NCBI GenBank assembly: GCA_965656525.1
Contig: CBFHKY010000006.1
Location: 62,001 to 126,000, forward strand
DNA: 64,000 nucleotides
Origin: Pseudomaricurvus sp965656525
GTDB taxonomy: Bacteria; Pseudomonadota; Gammaproteobacteria; Pseudomonadales; Cellvibrionaceae
Direction of reading: 5' to 3'
Positions 8,606 through 17,960 of this stretch are shown in pieces. The notes under the pieces were generated by a model, which ran no database searches, was not told the DNA's origin, and was given only the letters and a program-made list of their open reading frames with translations. A program made the translations under genes and the position numbers. Within the stretch, counting starts at the first letter, position 1; each line of letters opens with the position of its first letter.

Positions 8606-9706
8606 ATGAAATTCAGCGTATCTCGTGAAGCATTATTAAGACCATTACAACTGGTGGCTGGGGTAGTAGAGCGTCGTCAGACATTACCCGTATTAGCCAA
8701 TGTGCTGATCGTTCTTGATGGTGATCAACTGTCTTTAACCGGTACAGACTTAGAAGTAGAAATAGTCGCTCGTTTGCAGCTTAGCGAAGCGGTAGAGCCA
8801 GGTGAACTTACTGTACCTGCTCGTAAGCTGGTGGATATTTGTCGATCTCTGCCTGACGACGCTGTTTTGAGTTTCACTGACGAAGACCAAAAGTTTGTTG
8901 TGAAATCTGGCCGCAGCCGATTCACGTTATCGACCTTGCCTGCCAACGACTTCCCAAATGTCGAGCAGAGCGAAGGTGACCTGACGTTCCAGTGTGAGCA
9001 ACAAGATATTAAGCGTTTGATCGACCGCACAGGCTTTGCCATGGCACAACAAGATGTTCGCTATTACCTTAATGGCATGTTGTGGGAGGTGCAGGAAGGT
9101 CAATTACGCGCGGTTGCAACAGATGGGCATCGATTGGCTATGTGCACTCGCCCTGTCAATGTCTCTGTTACTGAGCCATTACAAGCGATATTGCCGCGCA
9201 AAGGGGTTATTGAGCTCTCTCGCTTGCTGGATGGGCAGGGCAGTGTAGAGGTGGTGCTAAGCGGTAATCATATCCGCGTTGCCACAGAAGCCTACACGTT
9301 CACGTCAAAGCTGGTCGATGGTAAGTTCCCTGATTACGAAAGGGTTCTGCCGAAAGGCGGCGATAAAATCGTATTGGGCGATCGCAATGAACTGCGCCAG
9401 GCCTTTGGCCGTACAGCTATCTTATCCAATGAAAAGTTTCGTGGTGTAAGGTTGCTTCTGAGCAGTGGTCAGCTAACCATCGTTGCCAATAATCCAGAGC
9501 AAGAAGAAGCTGAAGAGCAAGTCGCAGTAGAGTACGGTGGTGATTCGCTGGAAATTGGCTTTAATGTTAGTTACCTTCAAGACGTAACCAGCGTGTTGAG
9601 CAGCGACAATATTAAAATGATCCTTTCTGACTCTAATAGCAGTGCATTGGTTGAAGAGCCCGAAGGTGGTGACTCAACCTATGTTGTTATGCCAATGCGT
9701 TTGTAA
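8606..9706 (+). CDS. dnaN: DNA polymerase III beta subunit (sliding clamp)
   Basis: 366 aa, the standard length. It starts MKFSVSREALLRPLQLVAGV and ends with the conserved YVVMPMRL, whose MPMRL tail forms part of the peptide-binding cleft. Three repeated clamp domains of about 120 residues. The clamp encircles DNA and tethers polymerases. An AAGAGA-type ribosome site precedes the ATG. recF follows after 21 bp. Confidence 0.98.
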   Translation: MKFSVSREALLRPLQLVAGVVERRQTLPVLANVLIVLDGDQLSLTGTDLEVEIVARLQLSEAVEPGELTVPARKLVDICRSLPDDAVLSFTDEDQKFVVKSGRSRFTLSTLPANDFPNVEQSEGDLTFQCEQQDIKRLIDRTGFAMAQQDVRYYLNGMLWEVQEGQLRAVATDGHRLAMCTRPVNVSVTEPLQAILPRKGVIELSRLLDGQGSVEVVLSGNHIRVATEAYTFTSKLVDGKFPDYERVLPKGGDKIVLGDRNELRQAFGRTAILSNEKFRGVRLLLSSGQLTIVANNPEQEEAEEQVAVEYGGDSLEIGFNVSYLQDVTSVLSSDNIKMILSDSNSSALVEEPEGGDSTYVVMPMRL

Positions 9707-9727
9707 CGCTGTTAGGTACTCCAGATA

Positions 9728-10861
9728 ATGACACTCCGTCGCTTGTCGGCGCATAATTTTCGTAATCTTCTTTCTGTCCATATTGAGCTGTCCCCGCAGC
9801 TCAATATCTTCTTTGGCCAAAACGGCAGCGGTAAAACCAGTCTGCTAGAGGCTATCAGTACCTTATCCCAAGGTCGCTCTTTTCGCTCTCGGAAATATAA
9901 AACCATCATTAATCACGATGCGGCAGGTTTTACAGTTTTTGGGGAGGTTTTGGGTGGGCACCAGAATATAGTACCGATAGGGGTACAACGAGATAGAAAT
10001 GGCGAAACCCTGATCAAGAAAGCCGGTGCTGTTTGTCGTTCAGCAGCTGTTCTGGCGGACGCTTTGCCGATCCGTGTACTGAATGCACATTCTTTCAGTT
10101 TGTTGGAAGGGGCACCGGAGGTCCGACGACAGTTTCTAGACTGGCTAGTGTTCCACGTGGAACCTAAATACCACCAAGCATGGAAAGCGTACGAAAAATG
10201 CTTAAAACACCGCAATAGTCTGCTCAGGCATGATAAAATTGATCCTTTACAGCTTGCTCCTTGGGATAGGGAGATGGCGGTTTTGGCCGAGGAAATGCAC
10301 GGCTATCGACTTAAGTGCTTTGATTTACTGTGTCAGACATTCAATACAGTGACAGAGAGTCTTTCACCGCTAACTGGTTTATCTTTTAAGTACCATCGAG
10401 GCTGGGATAAATCGTTGAGCTATGCTGAGTTGTTATCTCAGTGTCAGCAACGAGATATGGATCTCGGGTATACTCGACAAGGCCCCCATCGGGCTGATGT
10501 TAAAATTCTTATTGATGGCAACCAAGCCATTGATGTGTTGTCGAGAGGCCAGCAAAAAGTTGTGGTCAGCGCGCTGCTCATTGCTCAGGGAATGGTTTTT
10601 TCTGAGATGACAGGTCGTCGTTGTCTGTATTTGATTGATGATTTACCCGCTGAGCTGGATGTTGATTTTCGCAATACACTCGCGGACTGGCTAACCTCGA
10701 TGGGTTGCCAAGTGTGTGTCACTGGTGTTGATCTAGAGGCAATCCGGTCTTCTTGGAAGGGTATAGAAACTTTTGAAACAAGAGTGTTCCACGTGGAACA
10801 CGGCAAGGTTAAACAGCTAGAAAACTCCGATAGTGGTTTTTCAGGCATTAAAACACAATAA
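9728..10861 (+). CDS. recF: DNA replication and repair protein RecF
   Basis: 377 aa SMC-like ATPase. Walker A is FGQNGSGKTSLLEAI near residue 33, the ABC signature VLSRGQQKVVVSALL is near 280, and Walker B YLIDDLPAELD near 305. RecF loads RecA with RecO and RecR at single-strand gaps. It sits between dnaN and gyrB as usual. Two parS-like 16-mers lie inside its coding sequence. Confidence 0.97.
   Translation: MTLRRLSAHNFRNLLSVHIELSPQLNIFFGQNGSGKTSLLEAISTLSQGRSFRSRKYKTIINHDAAGFTVFGEVLGGHQNIVPIGVQRDRNGETLIKKAGAVCRSAAVLADALPIRVLNAHSFSLLEGAPEVRRQFLDWLVFHVEPKYHQAWKAYEKCLKHRNSLLRHDKIDPLQLAPWDREMAVLAEEMHGYRLKCFDLLCQTFNTVTESLSPLTGLSFKYHRGWDKSLSYAELLSQCQQRDMDLGYTRQGPHRADVKILIDGNQAIDVLSRGQQKVVVSALLIAQGMVFSEMTGRRCLYLIDDLPAELDVDFRNTLADWLTSMGCQVCVTGVDLEAIRSSWKGIETFETRVFHVEHGKVKQLENSDSGFSGIKTQ
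10149..10164. promoter_or_regulatory. parS-like ParB binding site 1 (inside recF)
   Basis: TGTTCCACGTGGAACC matches the Pseudomonas-type parS palindrome TGTTCCACGTGGAACA at 15 of 16 positions. ParB nucleates on such sites near the origin and ParA/SMC then segregate it. parAB are not in the window and would be expected beyond mnmG. Confidence 0.85.
10785..10800. promoter_or_regulatory. parS-like ParB binding site 2 (inside recF)
   Basis: TGTTCCACGTGGAACA is a perfect 16-bp palindrome identical to the canonical parS consensus. It lies near the 3' end of recF, 636 bp from site 1. Confidence 0.9.
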
Positions 10862-10889
10862 AAGCATGACCGATAAGGTGGGAATGAAC

Positions 10890-13307
10890 ATGTCAGATGA
10901 GAATACGTACGACTCGTCCAGTATTAAAGTACTTAAAGGACTGGACGCGGTGCGCAAGCGCCCAGGTATGTACATCGGCGACACAGATGATGGCACGGGC
11001 CTTCATCATATGGTTTTTGAAATCGTTGATAACTCTATCGATGAGGCTCTGGCTGGACACTGCAGTGAAATCAAAGTGATTATCCACCCTGATCAATCGG
11101 TATCTGTGTCCGATAATGGCCGAGGTATTCCCACCGAGATACACGAAGAGGGTATTTCAGCAGCAGAAGTTATTATGACGGTACTTCACGCTGGCGGTAA
11201 GTTCGATGATAACAGCTATAAGGTGTCAGGCGGGTTGCACGGTGTGGGCGTATCCGTTGTGAATGCCTTATCGAAAAAACTAAAATTAACCATTCGACGC
11301 GCCGGTAAAGTTTACGAGCAAGTGTATCGCCACGGTGTCCCTGATGAACCGTTAAAAGTCGTTGGTGAAACGGACAGCTCGGGTACCGAAGTTCACTTCT
11401 TCCCGTCGGAAGAGACCTTTAGCAATATCGAATTTCACTTTGAACAATTGGCTAAGCGCTTACGAGAGTTGTCCTTTTTGAACTCTGGTGTTCGTATTCT
11501 GCTGAAAGACGAGAGTAGCGGCAAAGAAGAAGTCTATGAATATGAGGGTGGATTAAGGGCTTTTGTTGAGCACATCAACCGCAACAAGACCCCCATCAAC
11601 CAAGTGATGCACTTTACCACGCAACGAGAAGACGGCGTGGGCGTAGAGGTTGCCCTACAGTGGAACGATAGCTTCCAAGAAAATATCTTTTGCTACACCA
11701 ATAATATCCCTCAGCGGGATGGCGGAACACATTTGGCGGGCTTTCGAGCAGCGCTGACACGTGCGCTGAACAGTTATATCGAAAAAGAAGGTATTGGCCG
11801 CAAGGATAAGGTTAACACCACAGGGGATGATGCCCGTGAAGGTTTAACCGCGATTATTTCAGTGAAAGTGCCTGACCCTAAGTTTTCTTCGCAAACCAAA
11901 GATAAACTGGTTTCATCTGAAGTAAAAACGGCTGTTGAACAAGAAATGGGGAGCAGCTTTGGGGATTATCTGATTGAAAGTCCACAAGAGGCTAAATTGA
12001 TTGTCGGTAAGATGATCGAAGCAGCAAAAGCTCGTGAGGCCGCTCGTAAAGCTCGTGAAATGACTCGCCGTAAAGGGGCTCTGGATATTGCAGGCTTACC
12101 CGGTAAGTTGGCGGATTGTCAGGAAAAAGACCCAGCACTGTCTGAAATTTACCTAGTGGAGGGCGATTCAGCCGGTGGTTCTGCGAAACAAGGCAGAGAC
12201 CGTAAGACTCAGGCGATCTTGCCGTTGAAGGGTAAAATCCTGAATGTGGAAAAAGCACGCTTTGATAAAATGCTGTCCAGTGCCGAAGTGGGTACGCTCA
12301 TTACTGCACTGGGCTGTGGCATTGGTAACCAAGAGTTCAATGCCGACAAATTGCGTTATCACAGCATTATTATCATGACGGATGCAGATGTTGATGGTTC
12401 ACACATTCGGACGTTATTGTTGACGTTCTTTTTCCGCCAGATGCGTGAATTGATCGAACGTGGTCATGTTTTTATTGCGCAACCACCGCTGTATAAGATT
12501 GCCAAGGGCAAACAAGAGCAGTATCTAAAAGATGATGATGCATTAACCCGCTTTCTGACACAGGCCGCTCTGCAAAACGCGTCACTGCATGTAAACGCTG
12601 ATGCCCCTGGTATTAGTGGGGAAGGCCTAGAGACTCTGGTAACGGAATACAGAGCTGTTATGGCCACCATTGATCGCTTGTCTCGCCTGTACCCACCAGA
12701 AGTACTTGAGTTGTTAATCTACACAAAGTCGCTGCGAGAAGATCAGCTGGACGACCGTGAACAACTGCAAGAGTGGTTGGATGCACTACTGGAAAGCCTG
12801 AGCCTCAATGTGGCGTCAGGCAGTCATCGCTATGAAGGTTTCTTAAAAGAAGATACAGAGCGCCATCAACTGCATCCGGTCATTCGTATCACCGCACATG
12901 GTGTTCCAACAGACTTTATCTTCAGCAATGATTTCTTTATGTCTGGTGAGTATGCATCGATTTTAGCGCTTGGTGAAAAGCTCGACGGCTTAATCGAGGA
13001 AACTGGCTATATCCAACGCGGTGAACGCACCAGCGACGTGAATACGTTTAAAGAAGCACTAGAATGGTTGATGTCGGAGTCGCGCCGTGGCTATGGTGTT
13101 CAGCGCTATAAAGGCTTGGGGGAGATGAACCCAGAGCAGTTGTGGGAAACCACAATGGATCCAGAAACTCGCCGCATGCTTCAAGTAACCATTGATGATG
13201 CCATTGGTGCCGATCAAATGTTTACCTGTTTGATGGGGGACAATGTAGAACCTCGTCGCGAGTTTATTGAAACCAATGCACTGGCTGTGGCCAACTTGGA
13301 TGTTTAA
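10890..13307 (+). CDS. gyrB: DNA gyrase subunit B
   Basis: 805 aa from the ATG at 10890, close to the roughly 805 aa of gamma-proteobacterial GyrB. The GHKL ATPase (about 1-220) shows VLKGLDAVRKRPGMYIGD and GGLHGVGVSVVNALS. The TOPRIM domain has LVEGDSAGGSAKQGRDR and MTDADVDGSHIRTLLL, and the tail ends with RREFIETNALAVANLDV. It includes the about 165-residue insert typical of Gram-negative GyrB. A ribosome site AAGGTGG precedes the chosen ATG; the longer frame from 10833 overlaps recF and lacks support. Confidence 0.97.
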   Translation: MSDENTYDSSSIKVLKGLDAVRKRPGMYIGDTDDGTGLHHMVFEIVDNSIDEALAGHCSEIKVIIHPDQSVSVSDNGRGIPTEIHEEGISAAEVIMTVLHAGGKFDDNSYKVSGGLHGVGVSVVNALSKKLKLTIRRAGKVYEQVYRHGVPDEPLKVVGETDSSGTEVHFFPSEETFSNIEFHFEQLAKRLRELSFLNSGVRILLKDESSGKEEVYEYEGGLRAFVEHINRNKTPINQVMHFTTQREDGVGVEVALQWNDSFQENIFCYTNNIPQRDGGTHLAGFRAALTRALNSYIEKEGIGRKDKVNTTGDDAREGLTAIISVKVPDPKFSSQTKDKLVSSEVKTAVEQEMGSSFGDYLIESPQEAKLIVGKMIEAAKAREAARKAREMTRRKGALDIAGLPGKLADCQEKDPALSEIYLVEGDSAGGSAKQGRDRKTQAILPLKGKILNVEKARFDKMLSSAEVGTLITALGCGIGNQEFNADKLRYHSIIIMTDADVDGSHIRTLLLTFFFRQMRELIERGHVFIAQPPLYKIAKGKQEQYLKDDDALTRFLTQAALQNASLHVNADAPGISGEGLETLVTEYRAVMATIDRLSRLYPPEVLELLIYTKSLREDQLDDREQLQEWLDALLESLSLNVASGSHRYEGFLKEDTERHQLHPVIRITAHGVPTDFIFSNDFFMSGEYASILALGEKLDGLIEETGYIQRGERTSDVNTFKEALEWLMSESRRGYGVQRYKGLGEMNPEQLWETTMDPETRRMLQVTIDDAIGADQMFTCLMGDNVEPRREFIETNALAVANLDV

Positions 13308-13333
13308 CGCGTAATAACCGTTATATCGTTCTT

Positions 13334-13370
13334 AAAAAGGCTGATCTCTGTAAAGAGCTCAGCCTTTTTT
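13334..13370 (+). terminator. Rho-independent terminator after gyrB
   Basis: The stem AAAAAGGCTGA / TCAGCCTTTTTT with an internal CTCT/AGAG extension is followed by a T-run, 27 bp after the gyrB stop. Confidence 0.9.
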
Positions 13371-13525
13371 ATAGGTATAGAAATATGATCAAACAAGAAG
13401 CTAATGAATGGGGTTAGGTTTGTAAGTACTTACAATAATTGGCGGCGCTGTGTATCTTGAAACCTTCTCGTGAGTACAAATATTCATAAAAGCATGAATA
13501 ATGAAAAGAGGGTGATTTCAACGTC

Positions 13526-13541
13526 TACGACCAAGGTCGAG
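13526..13541. promoter_or_regulatory. Operator-like dyad upstream of the crbS-type kinase
   Basis: TACGACCAAGGTCGAG contains a perfect CGACC-AA-GGTCG dyad. It keeps the GAC-N4-GTC core found also at 19979, 20054, 20071 and 21603, all in this acetate-gene block. It lies about 57 bp before the kinase start. Confidence 0.5.
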
Positions 13542-13597
13542 GTTTATTCGTGATCAAACTCCGCTAAGCTGCTCGGTGCTGAAATAAAAGGATAATA

Positions 13598-16500
13598 ATG
13601 AACAGCGAAACGCTTCTACTACTGGTCGTTATTTACGGTGCGGCATTGTTTGCCATTGCTTGGCTGGTGGAACGCTACTCAGGCCGCTGGGAACTACCGT
13701 GGTTAAGACCATTGGTGTATACACTATCGATTGGTGTGTACTGCAGCTCATGGACCTTTCTTGGGGCTGTGGGTCAAGCTGTAGATAATGGTTGGAACTA
13801 TTTACCTATTTATTTAGGCCCGATATTACTGATCATTTTTGGTTGGCGATTTATCTGTCGGCTGCTGATCATTAGTTCGCGCAATAAAATCACTTCGATA
13901 GCAGATTTCATTGGTTCGCGTTACGGCAAGAATCAAAACTTGGCAGCCGCTGTCACCATCGTGTTGGTGATTGGTACCTTGCCTTACGTGGCATTACAGC
14001 TCCGTGCAGTCGAAATCGCTTGGCACGCGATCCAACCTACAGCCATTTTTGAAGATGTAAACCAATACAGCTCAAGCTTGATTATCGCTCTCGTGATGGC
14101 TTGGTTTGCGATTATGTTTGGCACGCGAGTGAGTGATGGCCCGGACAGGTTACGAGGCTTGATCTCCGTCATTTCAGTAGAGTCCATTATCAAGTTGGTG
14201 GCTTTTATCGCTGTCGCCGCTCTCGCAATGTCTCTGTCTACTGACAGTGATATTGTTTCCGAGGGGGTAATGCCCAACTTTCAATGGCAGCAATTAACAT
14301 CGCCACTATTCTTTACCCAAATGTTATTAGCCGCAACGGCTATTGTCTGTTTGCCTCGTCAGTTTCACGTAATGGTAGTGGAATACCATCATCGCAGTGA
14401 TCTCCGTTTTACTCGTTGGTTGATGCCTTTGTATCTAGCGATATTTGCCGTGTTGGTGATTCCCTTAGCCAATGTGGGCGCCGGTTTGTATCACGGTACC
14501 GACATTAACCCAGACAGTTACGTATTGAGTTTGCCTCGCTGGGCGGATGCAGAAATCATCCTAGCGTTGACATTTATTGGTGCGATATCGGCAGCAACCG
14601 GAATGGTGGTGATGGCAACGGTAGCGTTATCCACAATGATCTCTAATGAGTTGATTGTTCCTCTCATGTTGCGTCTTCGTTCCAAGCGCACACATAAGGG
14701 CAGTAACAACTTTGCCAATGCATTGCGTAACATCCGCCGTGTTGCCATATTGGGGCTCTTACTACTGGGTTGGCTGTTGGATCTATCGACACGTGGTGTC
14801 AGCGGTTTGGCTTCAATGGGACTGATCTCTTTCGCCGCGACGGCACAACTGTTACCTGCTGTGGTGGGGGCACTTTACTGGTCTCGCGGACACTCCAGTG
14901 GCGTGTATGCCGGTGTTGTGATCGGTATGTTGTTGTGGGCCTACTGTCTGTTATTACCGGTATTACCACTGGGTGAAACGCTAGTAGATGCCGGGCCTTG
15001 GGGTGTGAACTGGCTGTCGCCGCACAACTTATTGGGCATGGGGTGGTTAGATCCCATCAGTCACGGGGTATTTTGGAGTTTAATGCTCAACACTTTGGTT
15101 TTTGTGCAAGTTTCACGTCGCAGTCGGTTCAGTATGCTGGATGAACGACAGGCTGTGGTGTTTACGCGTTTACATTGGCGAGGCAAAAACCAGTCTGTGG
15201 ATTTGGAACCTTCAAACATCCAAGTACAGCAGTTACAACAAATTATGGAGCCTTTATTGGGGGGCGAGCGCACCGCAGAAATTTGGAAAGAATTTGAGCA
15301 GCGCGTGGGTCATCGTTTATTGCCTCACGACCCGACACCACAGTTTGCGGTTAACTTAGCCGAGAGTCATCTAGCGGCCATTATTGGTTCGGCTTCAGCA
15401 CATAAAGCGATGCAATTATTGGCGCAGCAAAAACCGCTGCATTTGCAGGATTTTGTGAACCTTGTTGGCGGCAGTTCACGTCAACTTCAGTTTAGTCAAA
15501 ATTTACTGCGTACCACACTTGAAACCATACCGCAGGGGATCAGTGTGGTAGATGCAGATTTAAAGCTGGTGGCTTGGAATCAACATTACCAACAATTGTT
15601 TGATTACCCTAAACGTTTGCTCTACGTCGGTTGTGCTATCGAAAAAATTTATCATTACAACGCCATGCGTGGAATTTTATCCAGTGAAAGTCAAAATGTA
15701 GAGCAAGAAGTTGAAAAGCGTGTTGTGCAGTTGCGTCGCGGAAAACCTTATCGTATAGAGCGCGTTTTACCTAACGGCAGAGTGGTTGAACTCCAAGGTA
15801 CACCTTTATCTAACGGGGGTTATGTAACGACCTATACGGATATCAGTGAATACCATCGCGTGTTAGGTGAAGTAGAGCAGGCCAAGGAAACACTTGAAGA
15901 GCGTGTTGAACAACGCACGGGTGAATTACGTGATGCTAACTTATCGCTGCAACGAGAAAATCAATTACGAGCACGGGTAGAAAAAGAACTGTATGAGTCG
16001 CACGACAGTAAAACTCGGTTTATTGCTGCAGCCAGCCATGATCTTTTGCAGCCGGTTAATGCAGCCCGTTTGTTTGTTGCCTCACTGCAAGAAAAAATTA
16101 ACAGCCCGTATGAAACCAATTCAGAAAAGACTTACCTAGAACAAGATATTAACAATCTTGATTCGGCTTTGAATCAAACGGAGCAATTGATCAACTCGCT
16201 GCGTGAAATCGCTCGCCTTTCTTCTGGAAAAGAAAGGCCTCACCGAGAAAACTTCAGTGCGTATCGTTTTTTGCAGCCACTGGCCGAAGAAGCAAAAATA
16301 CTGGCAGAGCAAAAAAATCTGGAATTTGTTTGGGTGGACTGCTCTCTGTGGATTTTTAGTGACAGTCATTTACTGCGTCGTGTGGTACAAAATTTTATCT
16401 CTAATGCACTGCGTTATTGCCAGCAAGGAAAAGTGCTGTTGGGGTGCCGTCGCAGCGATCACGCTGTGATTATTCAAGTTTGGGACACCGGACCGGGTAT

Positions 16501-17122
16501 TGCTGAAAAAGATCAGCAGCGAATTTTTGAAGAGTTTGAACGCTTGCCGGGAACAAACAGCAGCAACCAAGGATTGGGGTTGGGGTTATCGATAGCTCAA
16601 CGCATTTCACAGTTGCTGTCGCATCCGATTCAAATGAGCAGTGTGCTCGGTAAGGGTTCGATGTTTAGTATTACCGTCCCCATGGGCCAACCACAAGTCA
16701 TACAAGAGCAGATGGATGTAACACAGGATCCACACTTAAAAGATGTGAGCATTTTGTGTGTGGATAACGAAGTCAATATTCTCAACGGTATGCAATCACT
16801 GCTCGCTCAGTGGGGTTGTCACGTGGTGACAGCAACAAACTTAGGCGAAGCATTGTCGCGCTGGAACATGGAAAGCTTACCAGATGTTGCACTATTGGAT
16901 TATCACTTAGATGAGGGAACTGGTCTTGATGTGCTCGATGCGTTGCAGCTGCATTGGCAACAGACGGTTCCAACGATTGTCATCAGTGCCGACAATAATG
17001 AAAGTATTACCGAAAAGGTTGAGAGCGCACAATGTTATTATCTGGCTAAACCTGTTAAGCCAGCTGCCCTACGCAACTTGATTAAGCGCTGCGTAAAAGA
17101 AAAGCGCTTGTTAAAACCGTAA
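13598..17122 (+). CDS. crbS: Hybrid histidine kinase with SLC5 transporter domain (CrbS/MxtR type)
   Basis: 1174 aa. Residues 1 to about 490 form a sodium:solute symporter-like domain with about 13 membrane segments (the conserved CSSWTFLGAVGQA is visible near the start). A linker and PAS domain (TLETIPQGISVVDADLKLVAWN) follow. The kinase core has the phosphoacceptor His814 in AASHDLLQPVNAARLF and ATP-binding motifs FISNALRY, DTGPGI and GLGLGLSIA. A C-terminal receiver carries Asp1101 in VALLDYHLDEGTG. This is the architecture of CrbS (Vibrio) and MxtR (Pseudomonas), which control acetate use; CbrA lacks the receiver. The neighbouring regulator and acs fit that role. A good AAGGA site precedes the ATG. 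Confidence 0.85.
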   Translation: MNSETLLLLVVIYGAALFAIAWLVERYSGRWELPWLRPLVYTLSIGVYCSSWTFLGAVGQAVDNGWNYLPIYLGPILLIIFGWRFICRLLIISSRNKITSIADFIGSRYGKNQNLAAAVTIVLVIGTLPYVALQLRAVEIAWHAIQPTAIFEDVNQYSSSLIIALVMAWFAIMFGTRVSDGPDRLRGLISVISVESIIKLVAFIAVAALAMSLSTDSDIVSEGVMPNFQWQQLTSPLFFTQMLLAATAIVCLPRQFHVMVVEYHHRSDLRFTRWLMPLYLAIFAVLVIPLANVGAGLYHGTDINPDSYVLSLPRWADAEIILALTFIGAISAATGMVVMATVALSTMISNELIVPLMLRLRSKRTHKGSNNFANALRNIRRVAILGLLLLGWLLDLSTRGVSGLASMGLISFAATAQLLPAVVGALYWSRGHSSGVYAGVVIGMLLWAYCLLLPVLPLGETLVDAGPWGVNWLSPHNLLGMGWLDPISHGVFWSLMLNTLVFVQVSRRSRFSMLDERQAVVFTRLHWRGKNQSVDLEPSNIQVQQLQQIMEPLLGGERTAEIWKEFEQRVGHRLLPHDPTPQFAVNLAESHLAAIIGSASAHKAMQLLAQQKPLHLQDFVNLVGGSSRQLQFSQNLLRTTLETIPQGISVVDADLKLVAWNQHYQQLFDYPKRLLYVGCAIEKIYHYNAMRGILSSESQNVEQEVEKRVVQLRRGKPYRIERVLPNGRVVELQGTPLSNGGYVTTYTDISEYHRVLGEVEQAKETLEERVEQRTGELRDANLSLQRENQLRARVEKELYESHDSKTRFIAAASHDLLQPVNAARLFVASLQEKINSPYETNSEKTYLEQDINNLDSALNQTEQLINSLREIARLSSGKERPHRENFSAYRFLQPLAEEAKILAEQKNLEFVWVDCSLWIFSDSHLLRRVVQNFISNALRYCQQGKVLLGCRRSDHAVIIQVWDTGPGIAEKDQQRIFEEFERLPGTNSSNQGLGLGLSIAQRISQLLSHPIQMSSVLGKGSMFSITVPMGQPQVIQEQMDVTQDPHLKDVSILCVDNEVNILNGMQSLLAQWGCHVVTATNLGEALSRWNMESLPDVALLDYHLDEGTGLDVLDALQLHWQQTVPTIVISADNNESITEKVESAQCYYLAKPVKPAALRNLIKRCVKEKRLLKP

Positions 17123-17139
17123 TGGAATAATATCGCGCT

Positions 17140-17814
17140 TTATTGGCGGAAATCTTTGAGTGGTGTTGCTGAGCTGACCGATAACTGTTCAATAGCTAGT
17201 GCCGCTTGTGTGCGTGAGTGCACACCAAGTTTTCGAAAAATTTCTGTCATATGCGCTTTAACCGTTGCCTCAGATACACTCAATTCAAATGCAATTTGTT
17301 TATTGAGCAAGCCTTGACTGACCATATTCGCAACGCGGAATTGTTGTGGTGTGAGGCTTGCCAAAGCATCAGCAATATCAATGGATTCTTTACTGGCGCC
17401 GGGCTGACAATTTAGATCTTTAGGAACCCAAACATTACCTTGTAACACTTGCTGAATGGCTTCGCTCATTGTGGCGGTGGTTGAACTTTTGGGTAAAAAA
17501 CCACAGGCACCGTGATCTATAGCACGACGCATAATCTCTGGTTCATCATGGGCAGAGACTATCATCACTGGCAACTGGGGAAAGTGTGCATTCAGGTACA
17601 CTAGGGTGCTAAAGCCTTCGGCACCAGGCATGTGTAAATCCAACAAAATAAGATCGGCTTGTGTGTGTTGTTCCACGGCTACTTGTAGGCTGTGGAAATC
17701 GTCGGCCTCAATCAGTTCAGGCTGTTGCAGTTCGCGCTCGATGGTAGCGCGCAAAGCATTGCGAAATAACGGGTGATCGTCGGCGATAATAATGCTCAGC
17801 GGTAACGACTTCAT
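17140..17814 (-). CDS. crbR: LuxR/NarL-family response regulator (CrbR/ErdR type)
   Basis: 224 aa. The receiver domain has acidic residues Asp12-Asp13 and phosphoacceptor Asp59 (LILLDLHMPGAEG). The C-terminal LuxR helix-turn-helix (SLTPQQFRVANMVSQGLLNKQIAFELSVSEATVKAHM) is at about 150-210. It converges with the kinase gene, with stop codons only 17 bp apart. In Vibrio cholerae CrbR, with CrbS, activates acs1; in Pseudomonas the counterpart is ErdR. Its position between kinase and acs supports the same circuit. A hairpin terminator separates it from acs, so it is transcribed on its own. Confidence 0.85.
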   Translation of the reverse strand: MKSLPLSIIIADDHPLFRNALRATIERELQQPELIEADDFHSLQVAVEQHTQADLILLDLHMPGAEGFSTLVYLNAHFPQLPVMIVSAHDEPEIMRRAIDHGACGFLPKSSTTATMSEAIQQVLQGNVWVPKDLNCQPGASKESIDIADALASLTPQQFRVANMVSQGLLNKQIAFELSVSEATVKAHMTEIFRKLGVHSRTQAALAIEQLSVSSATPLKDFRQ

Positions 17815-17912
17815 AGGCGGTTTATCAACTGTATTATTGTTCTTATGTGAGAGCTTTTTATTTTTACTGAAAAACAGCTGCCTTTAGTATGCATTATTTT
17901 GAGGTGGTGTGT

Positions 17913-17938
17913 AAAAAAAGACCCCATAAATGGGGCCA
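17913..17938 (-). terminator. Rho-independent terminator after acs
   Basis: On the minus strand, the stem CCCCAT-TTA-TGGGG is followed by a run of seven T. It ends the acs transcript before the regulator gene. Confidence 0.85.
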
Positions 17939-17960
17939 CCAAAACGACATTTAGTGAAAG

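Noticed and set aside
10833..10889. Upstream extension of gyrB
   Set aside because: It overlaps recF and has no family counterpart; AAGGTGG supports 10890.
16816..16832. TGTCACGTGGTGACA as a parS site
   Set aside because: It lacks the TTCC/GGAA or TTTC/GAAA arms and is not a perfect palindrome.
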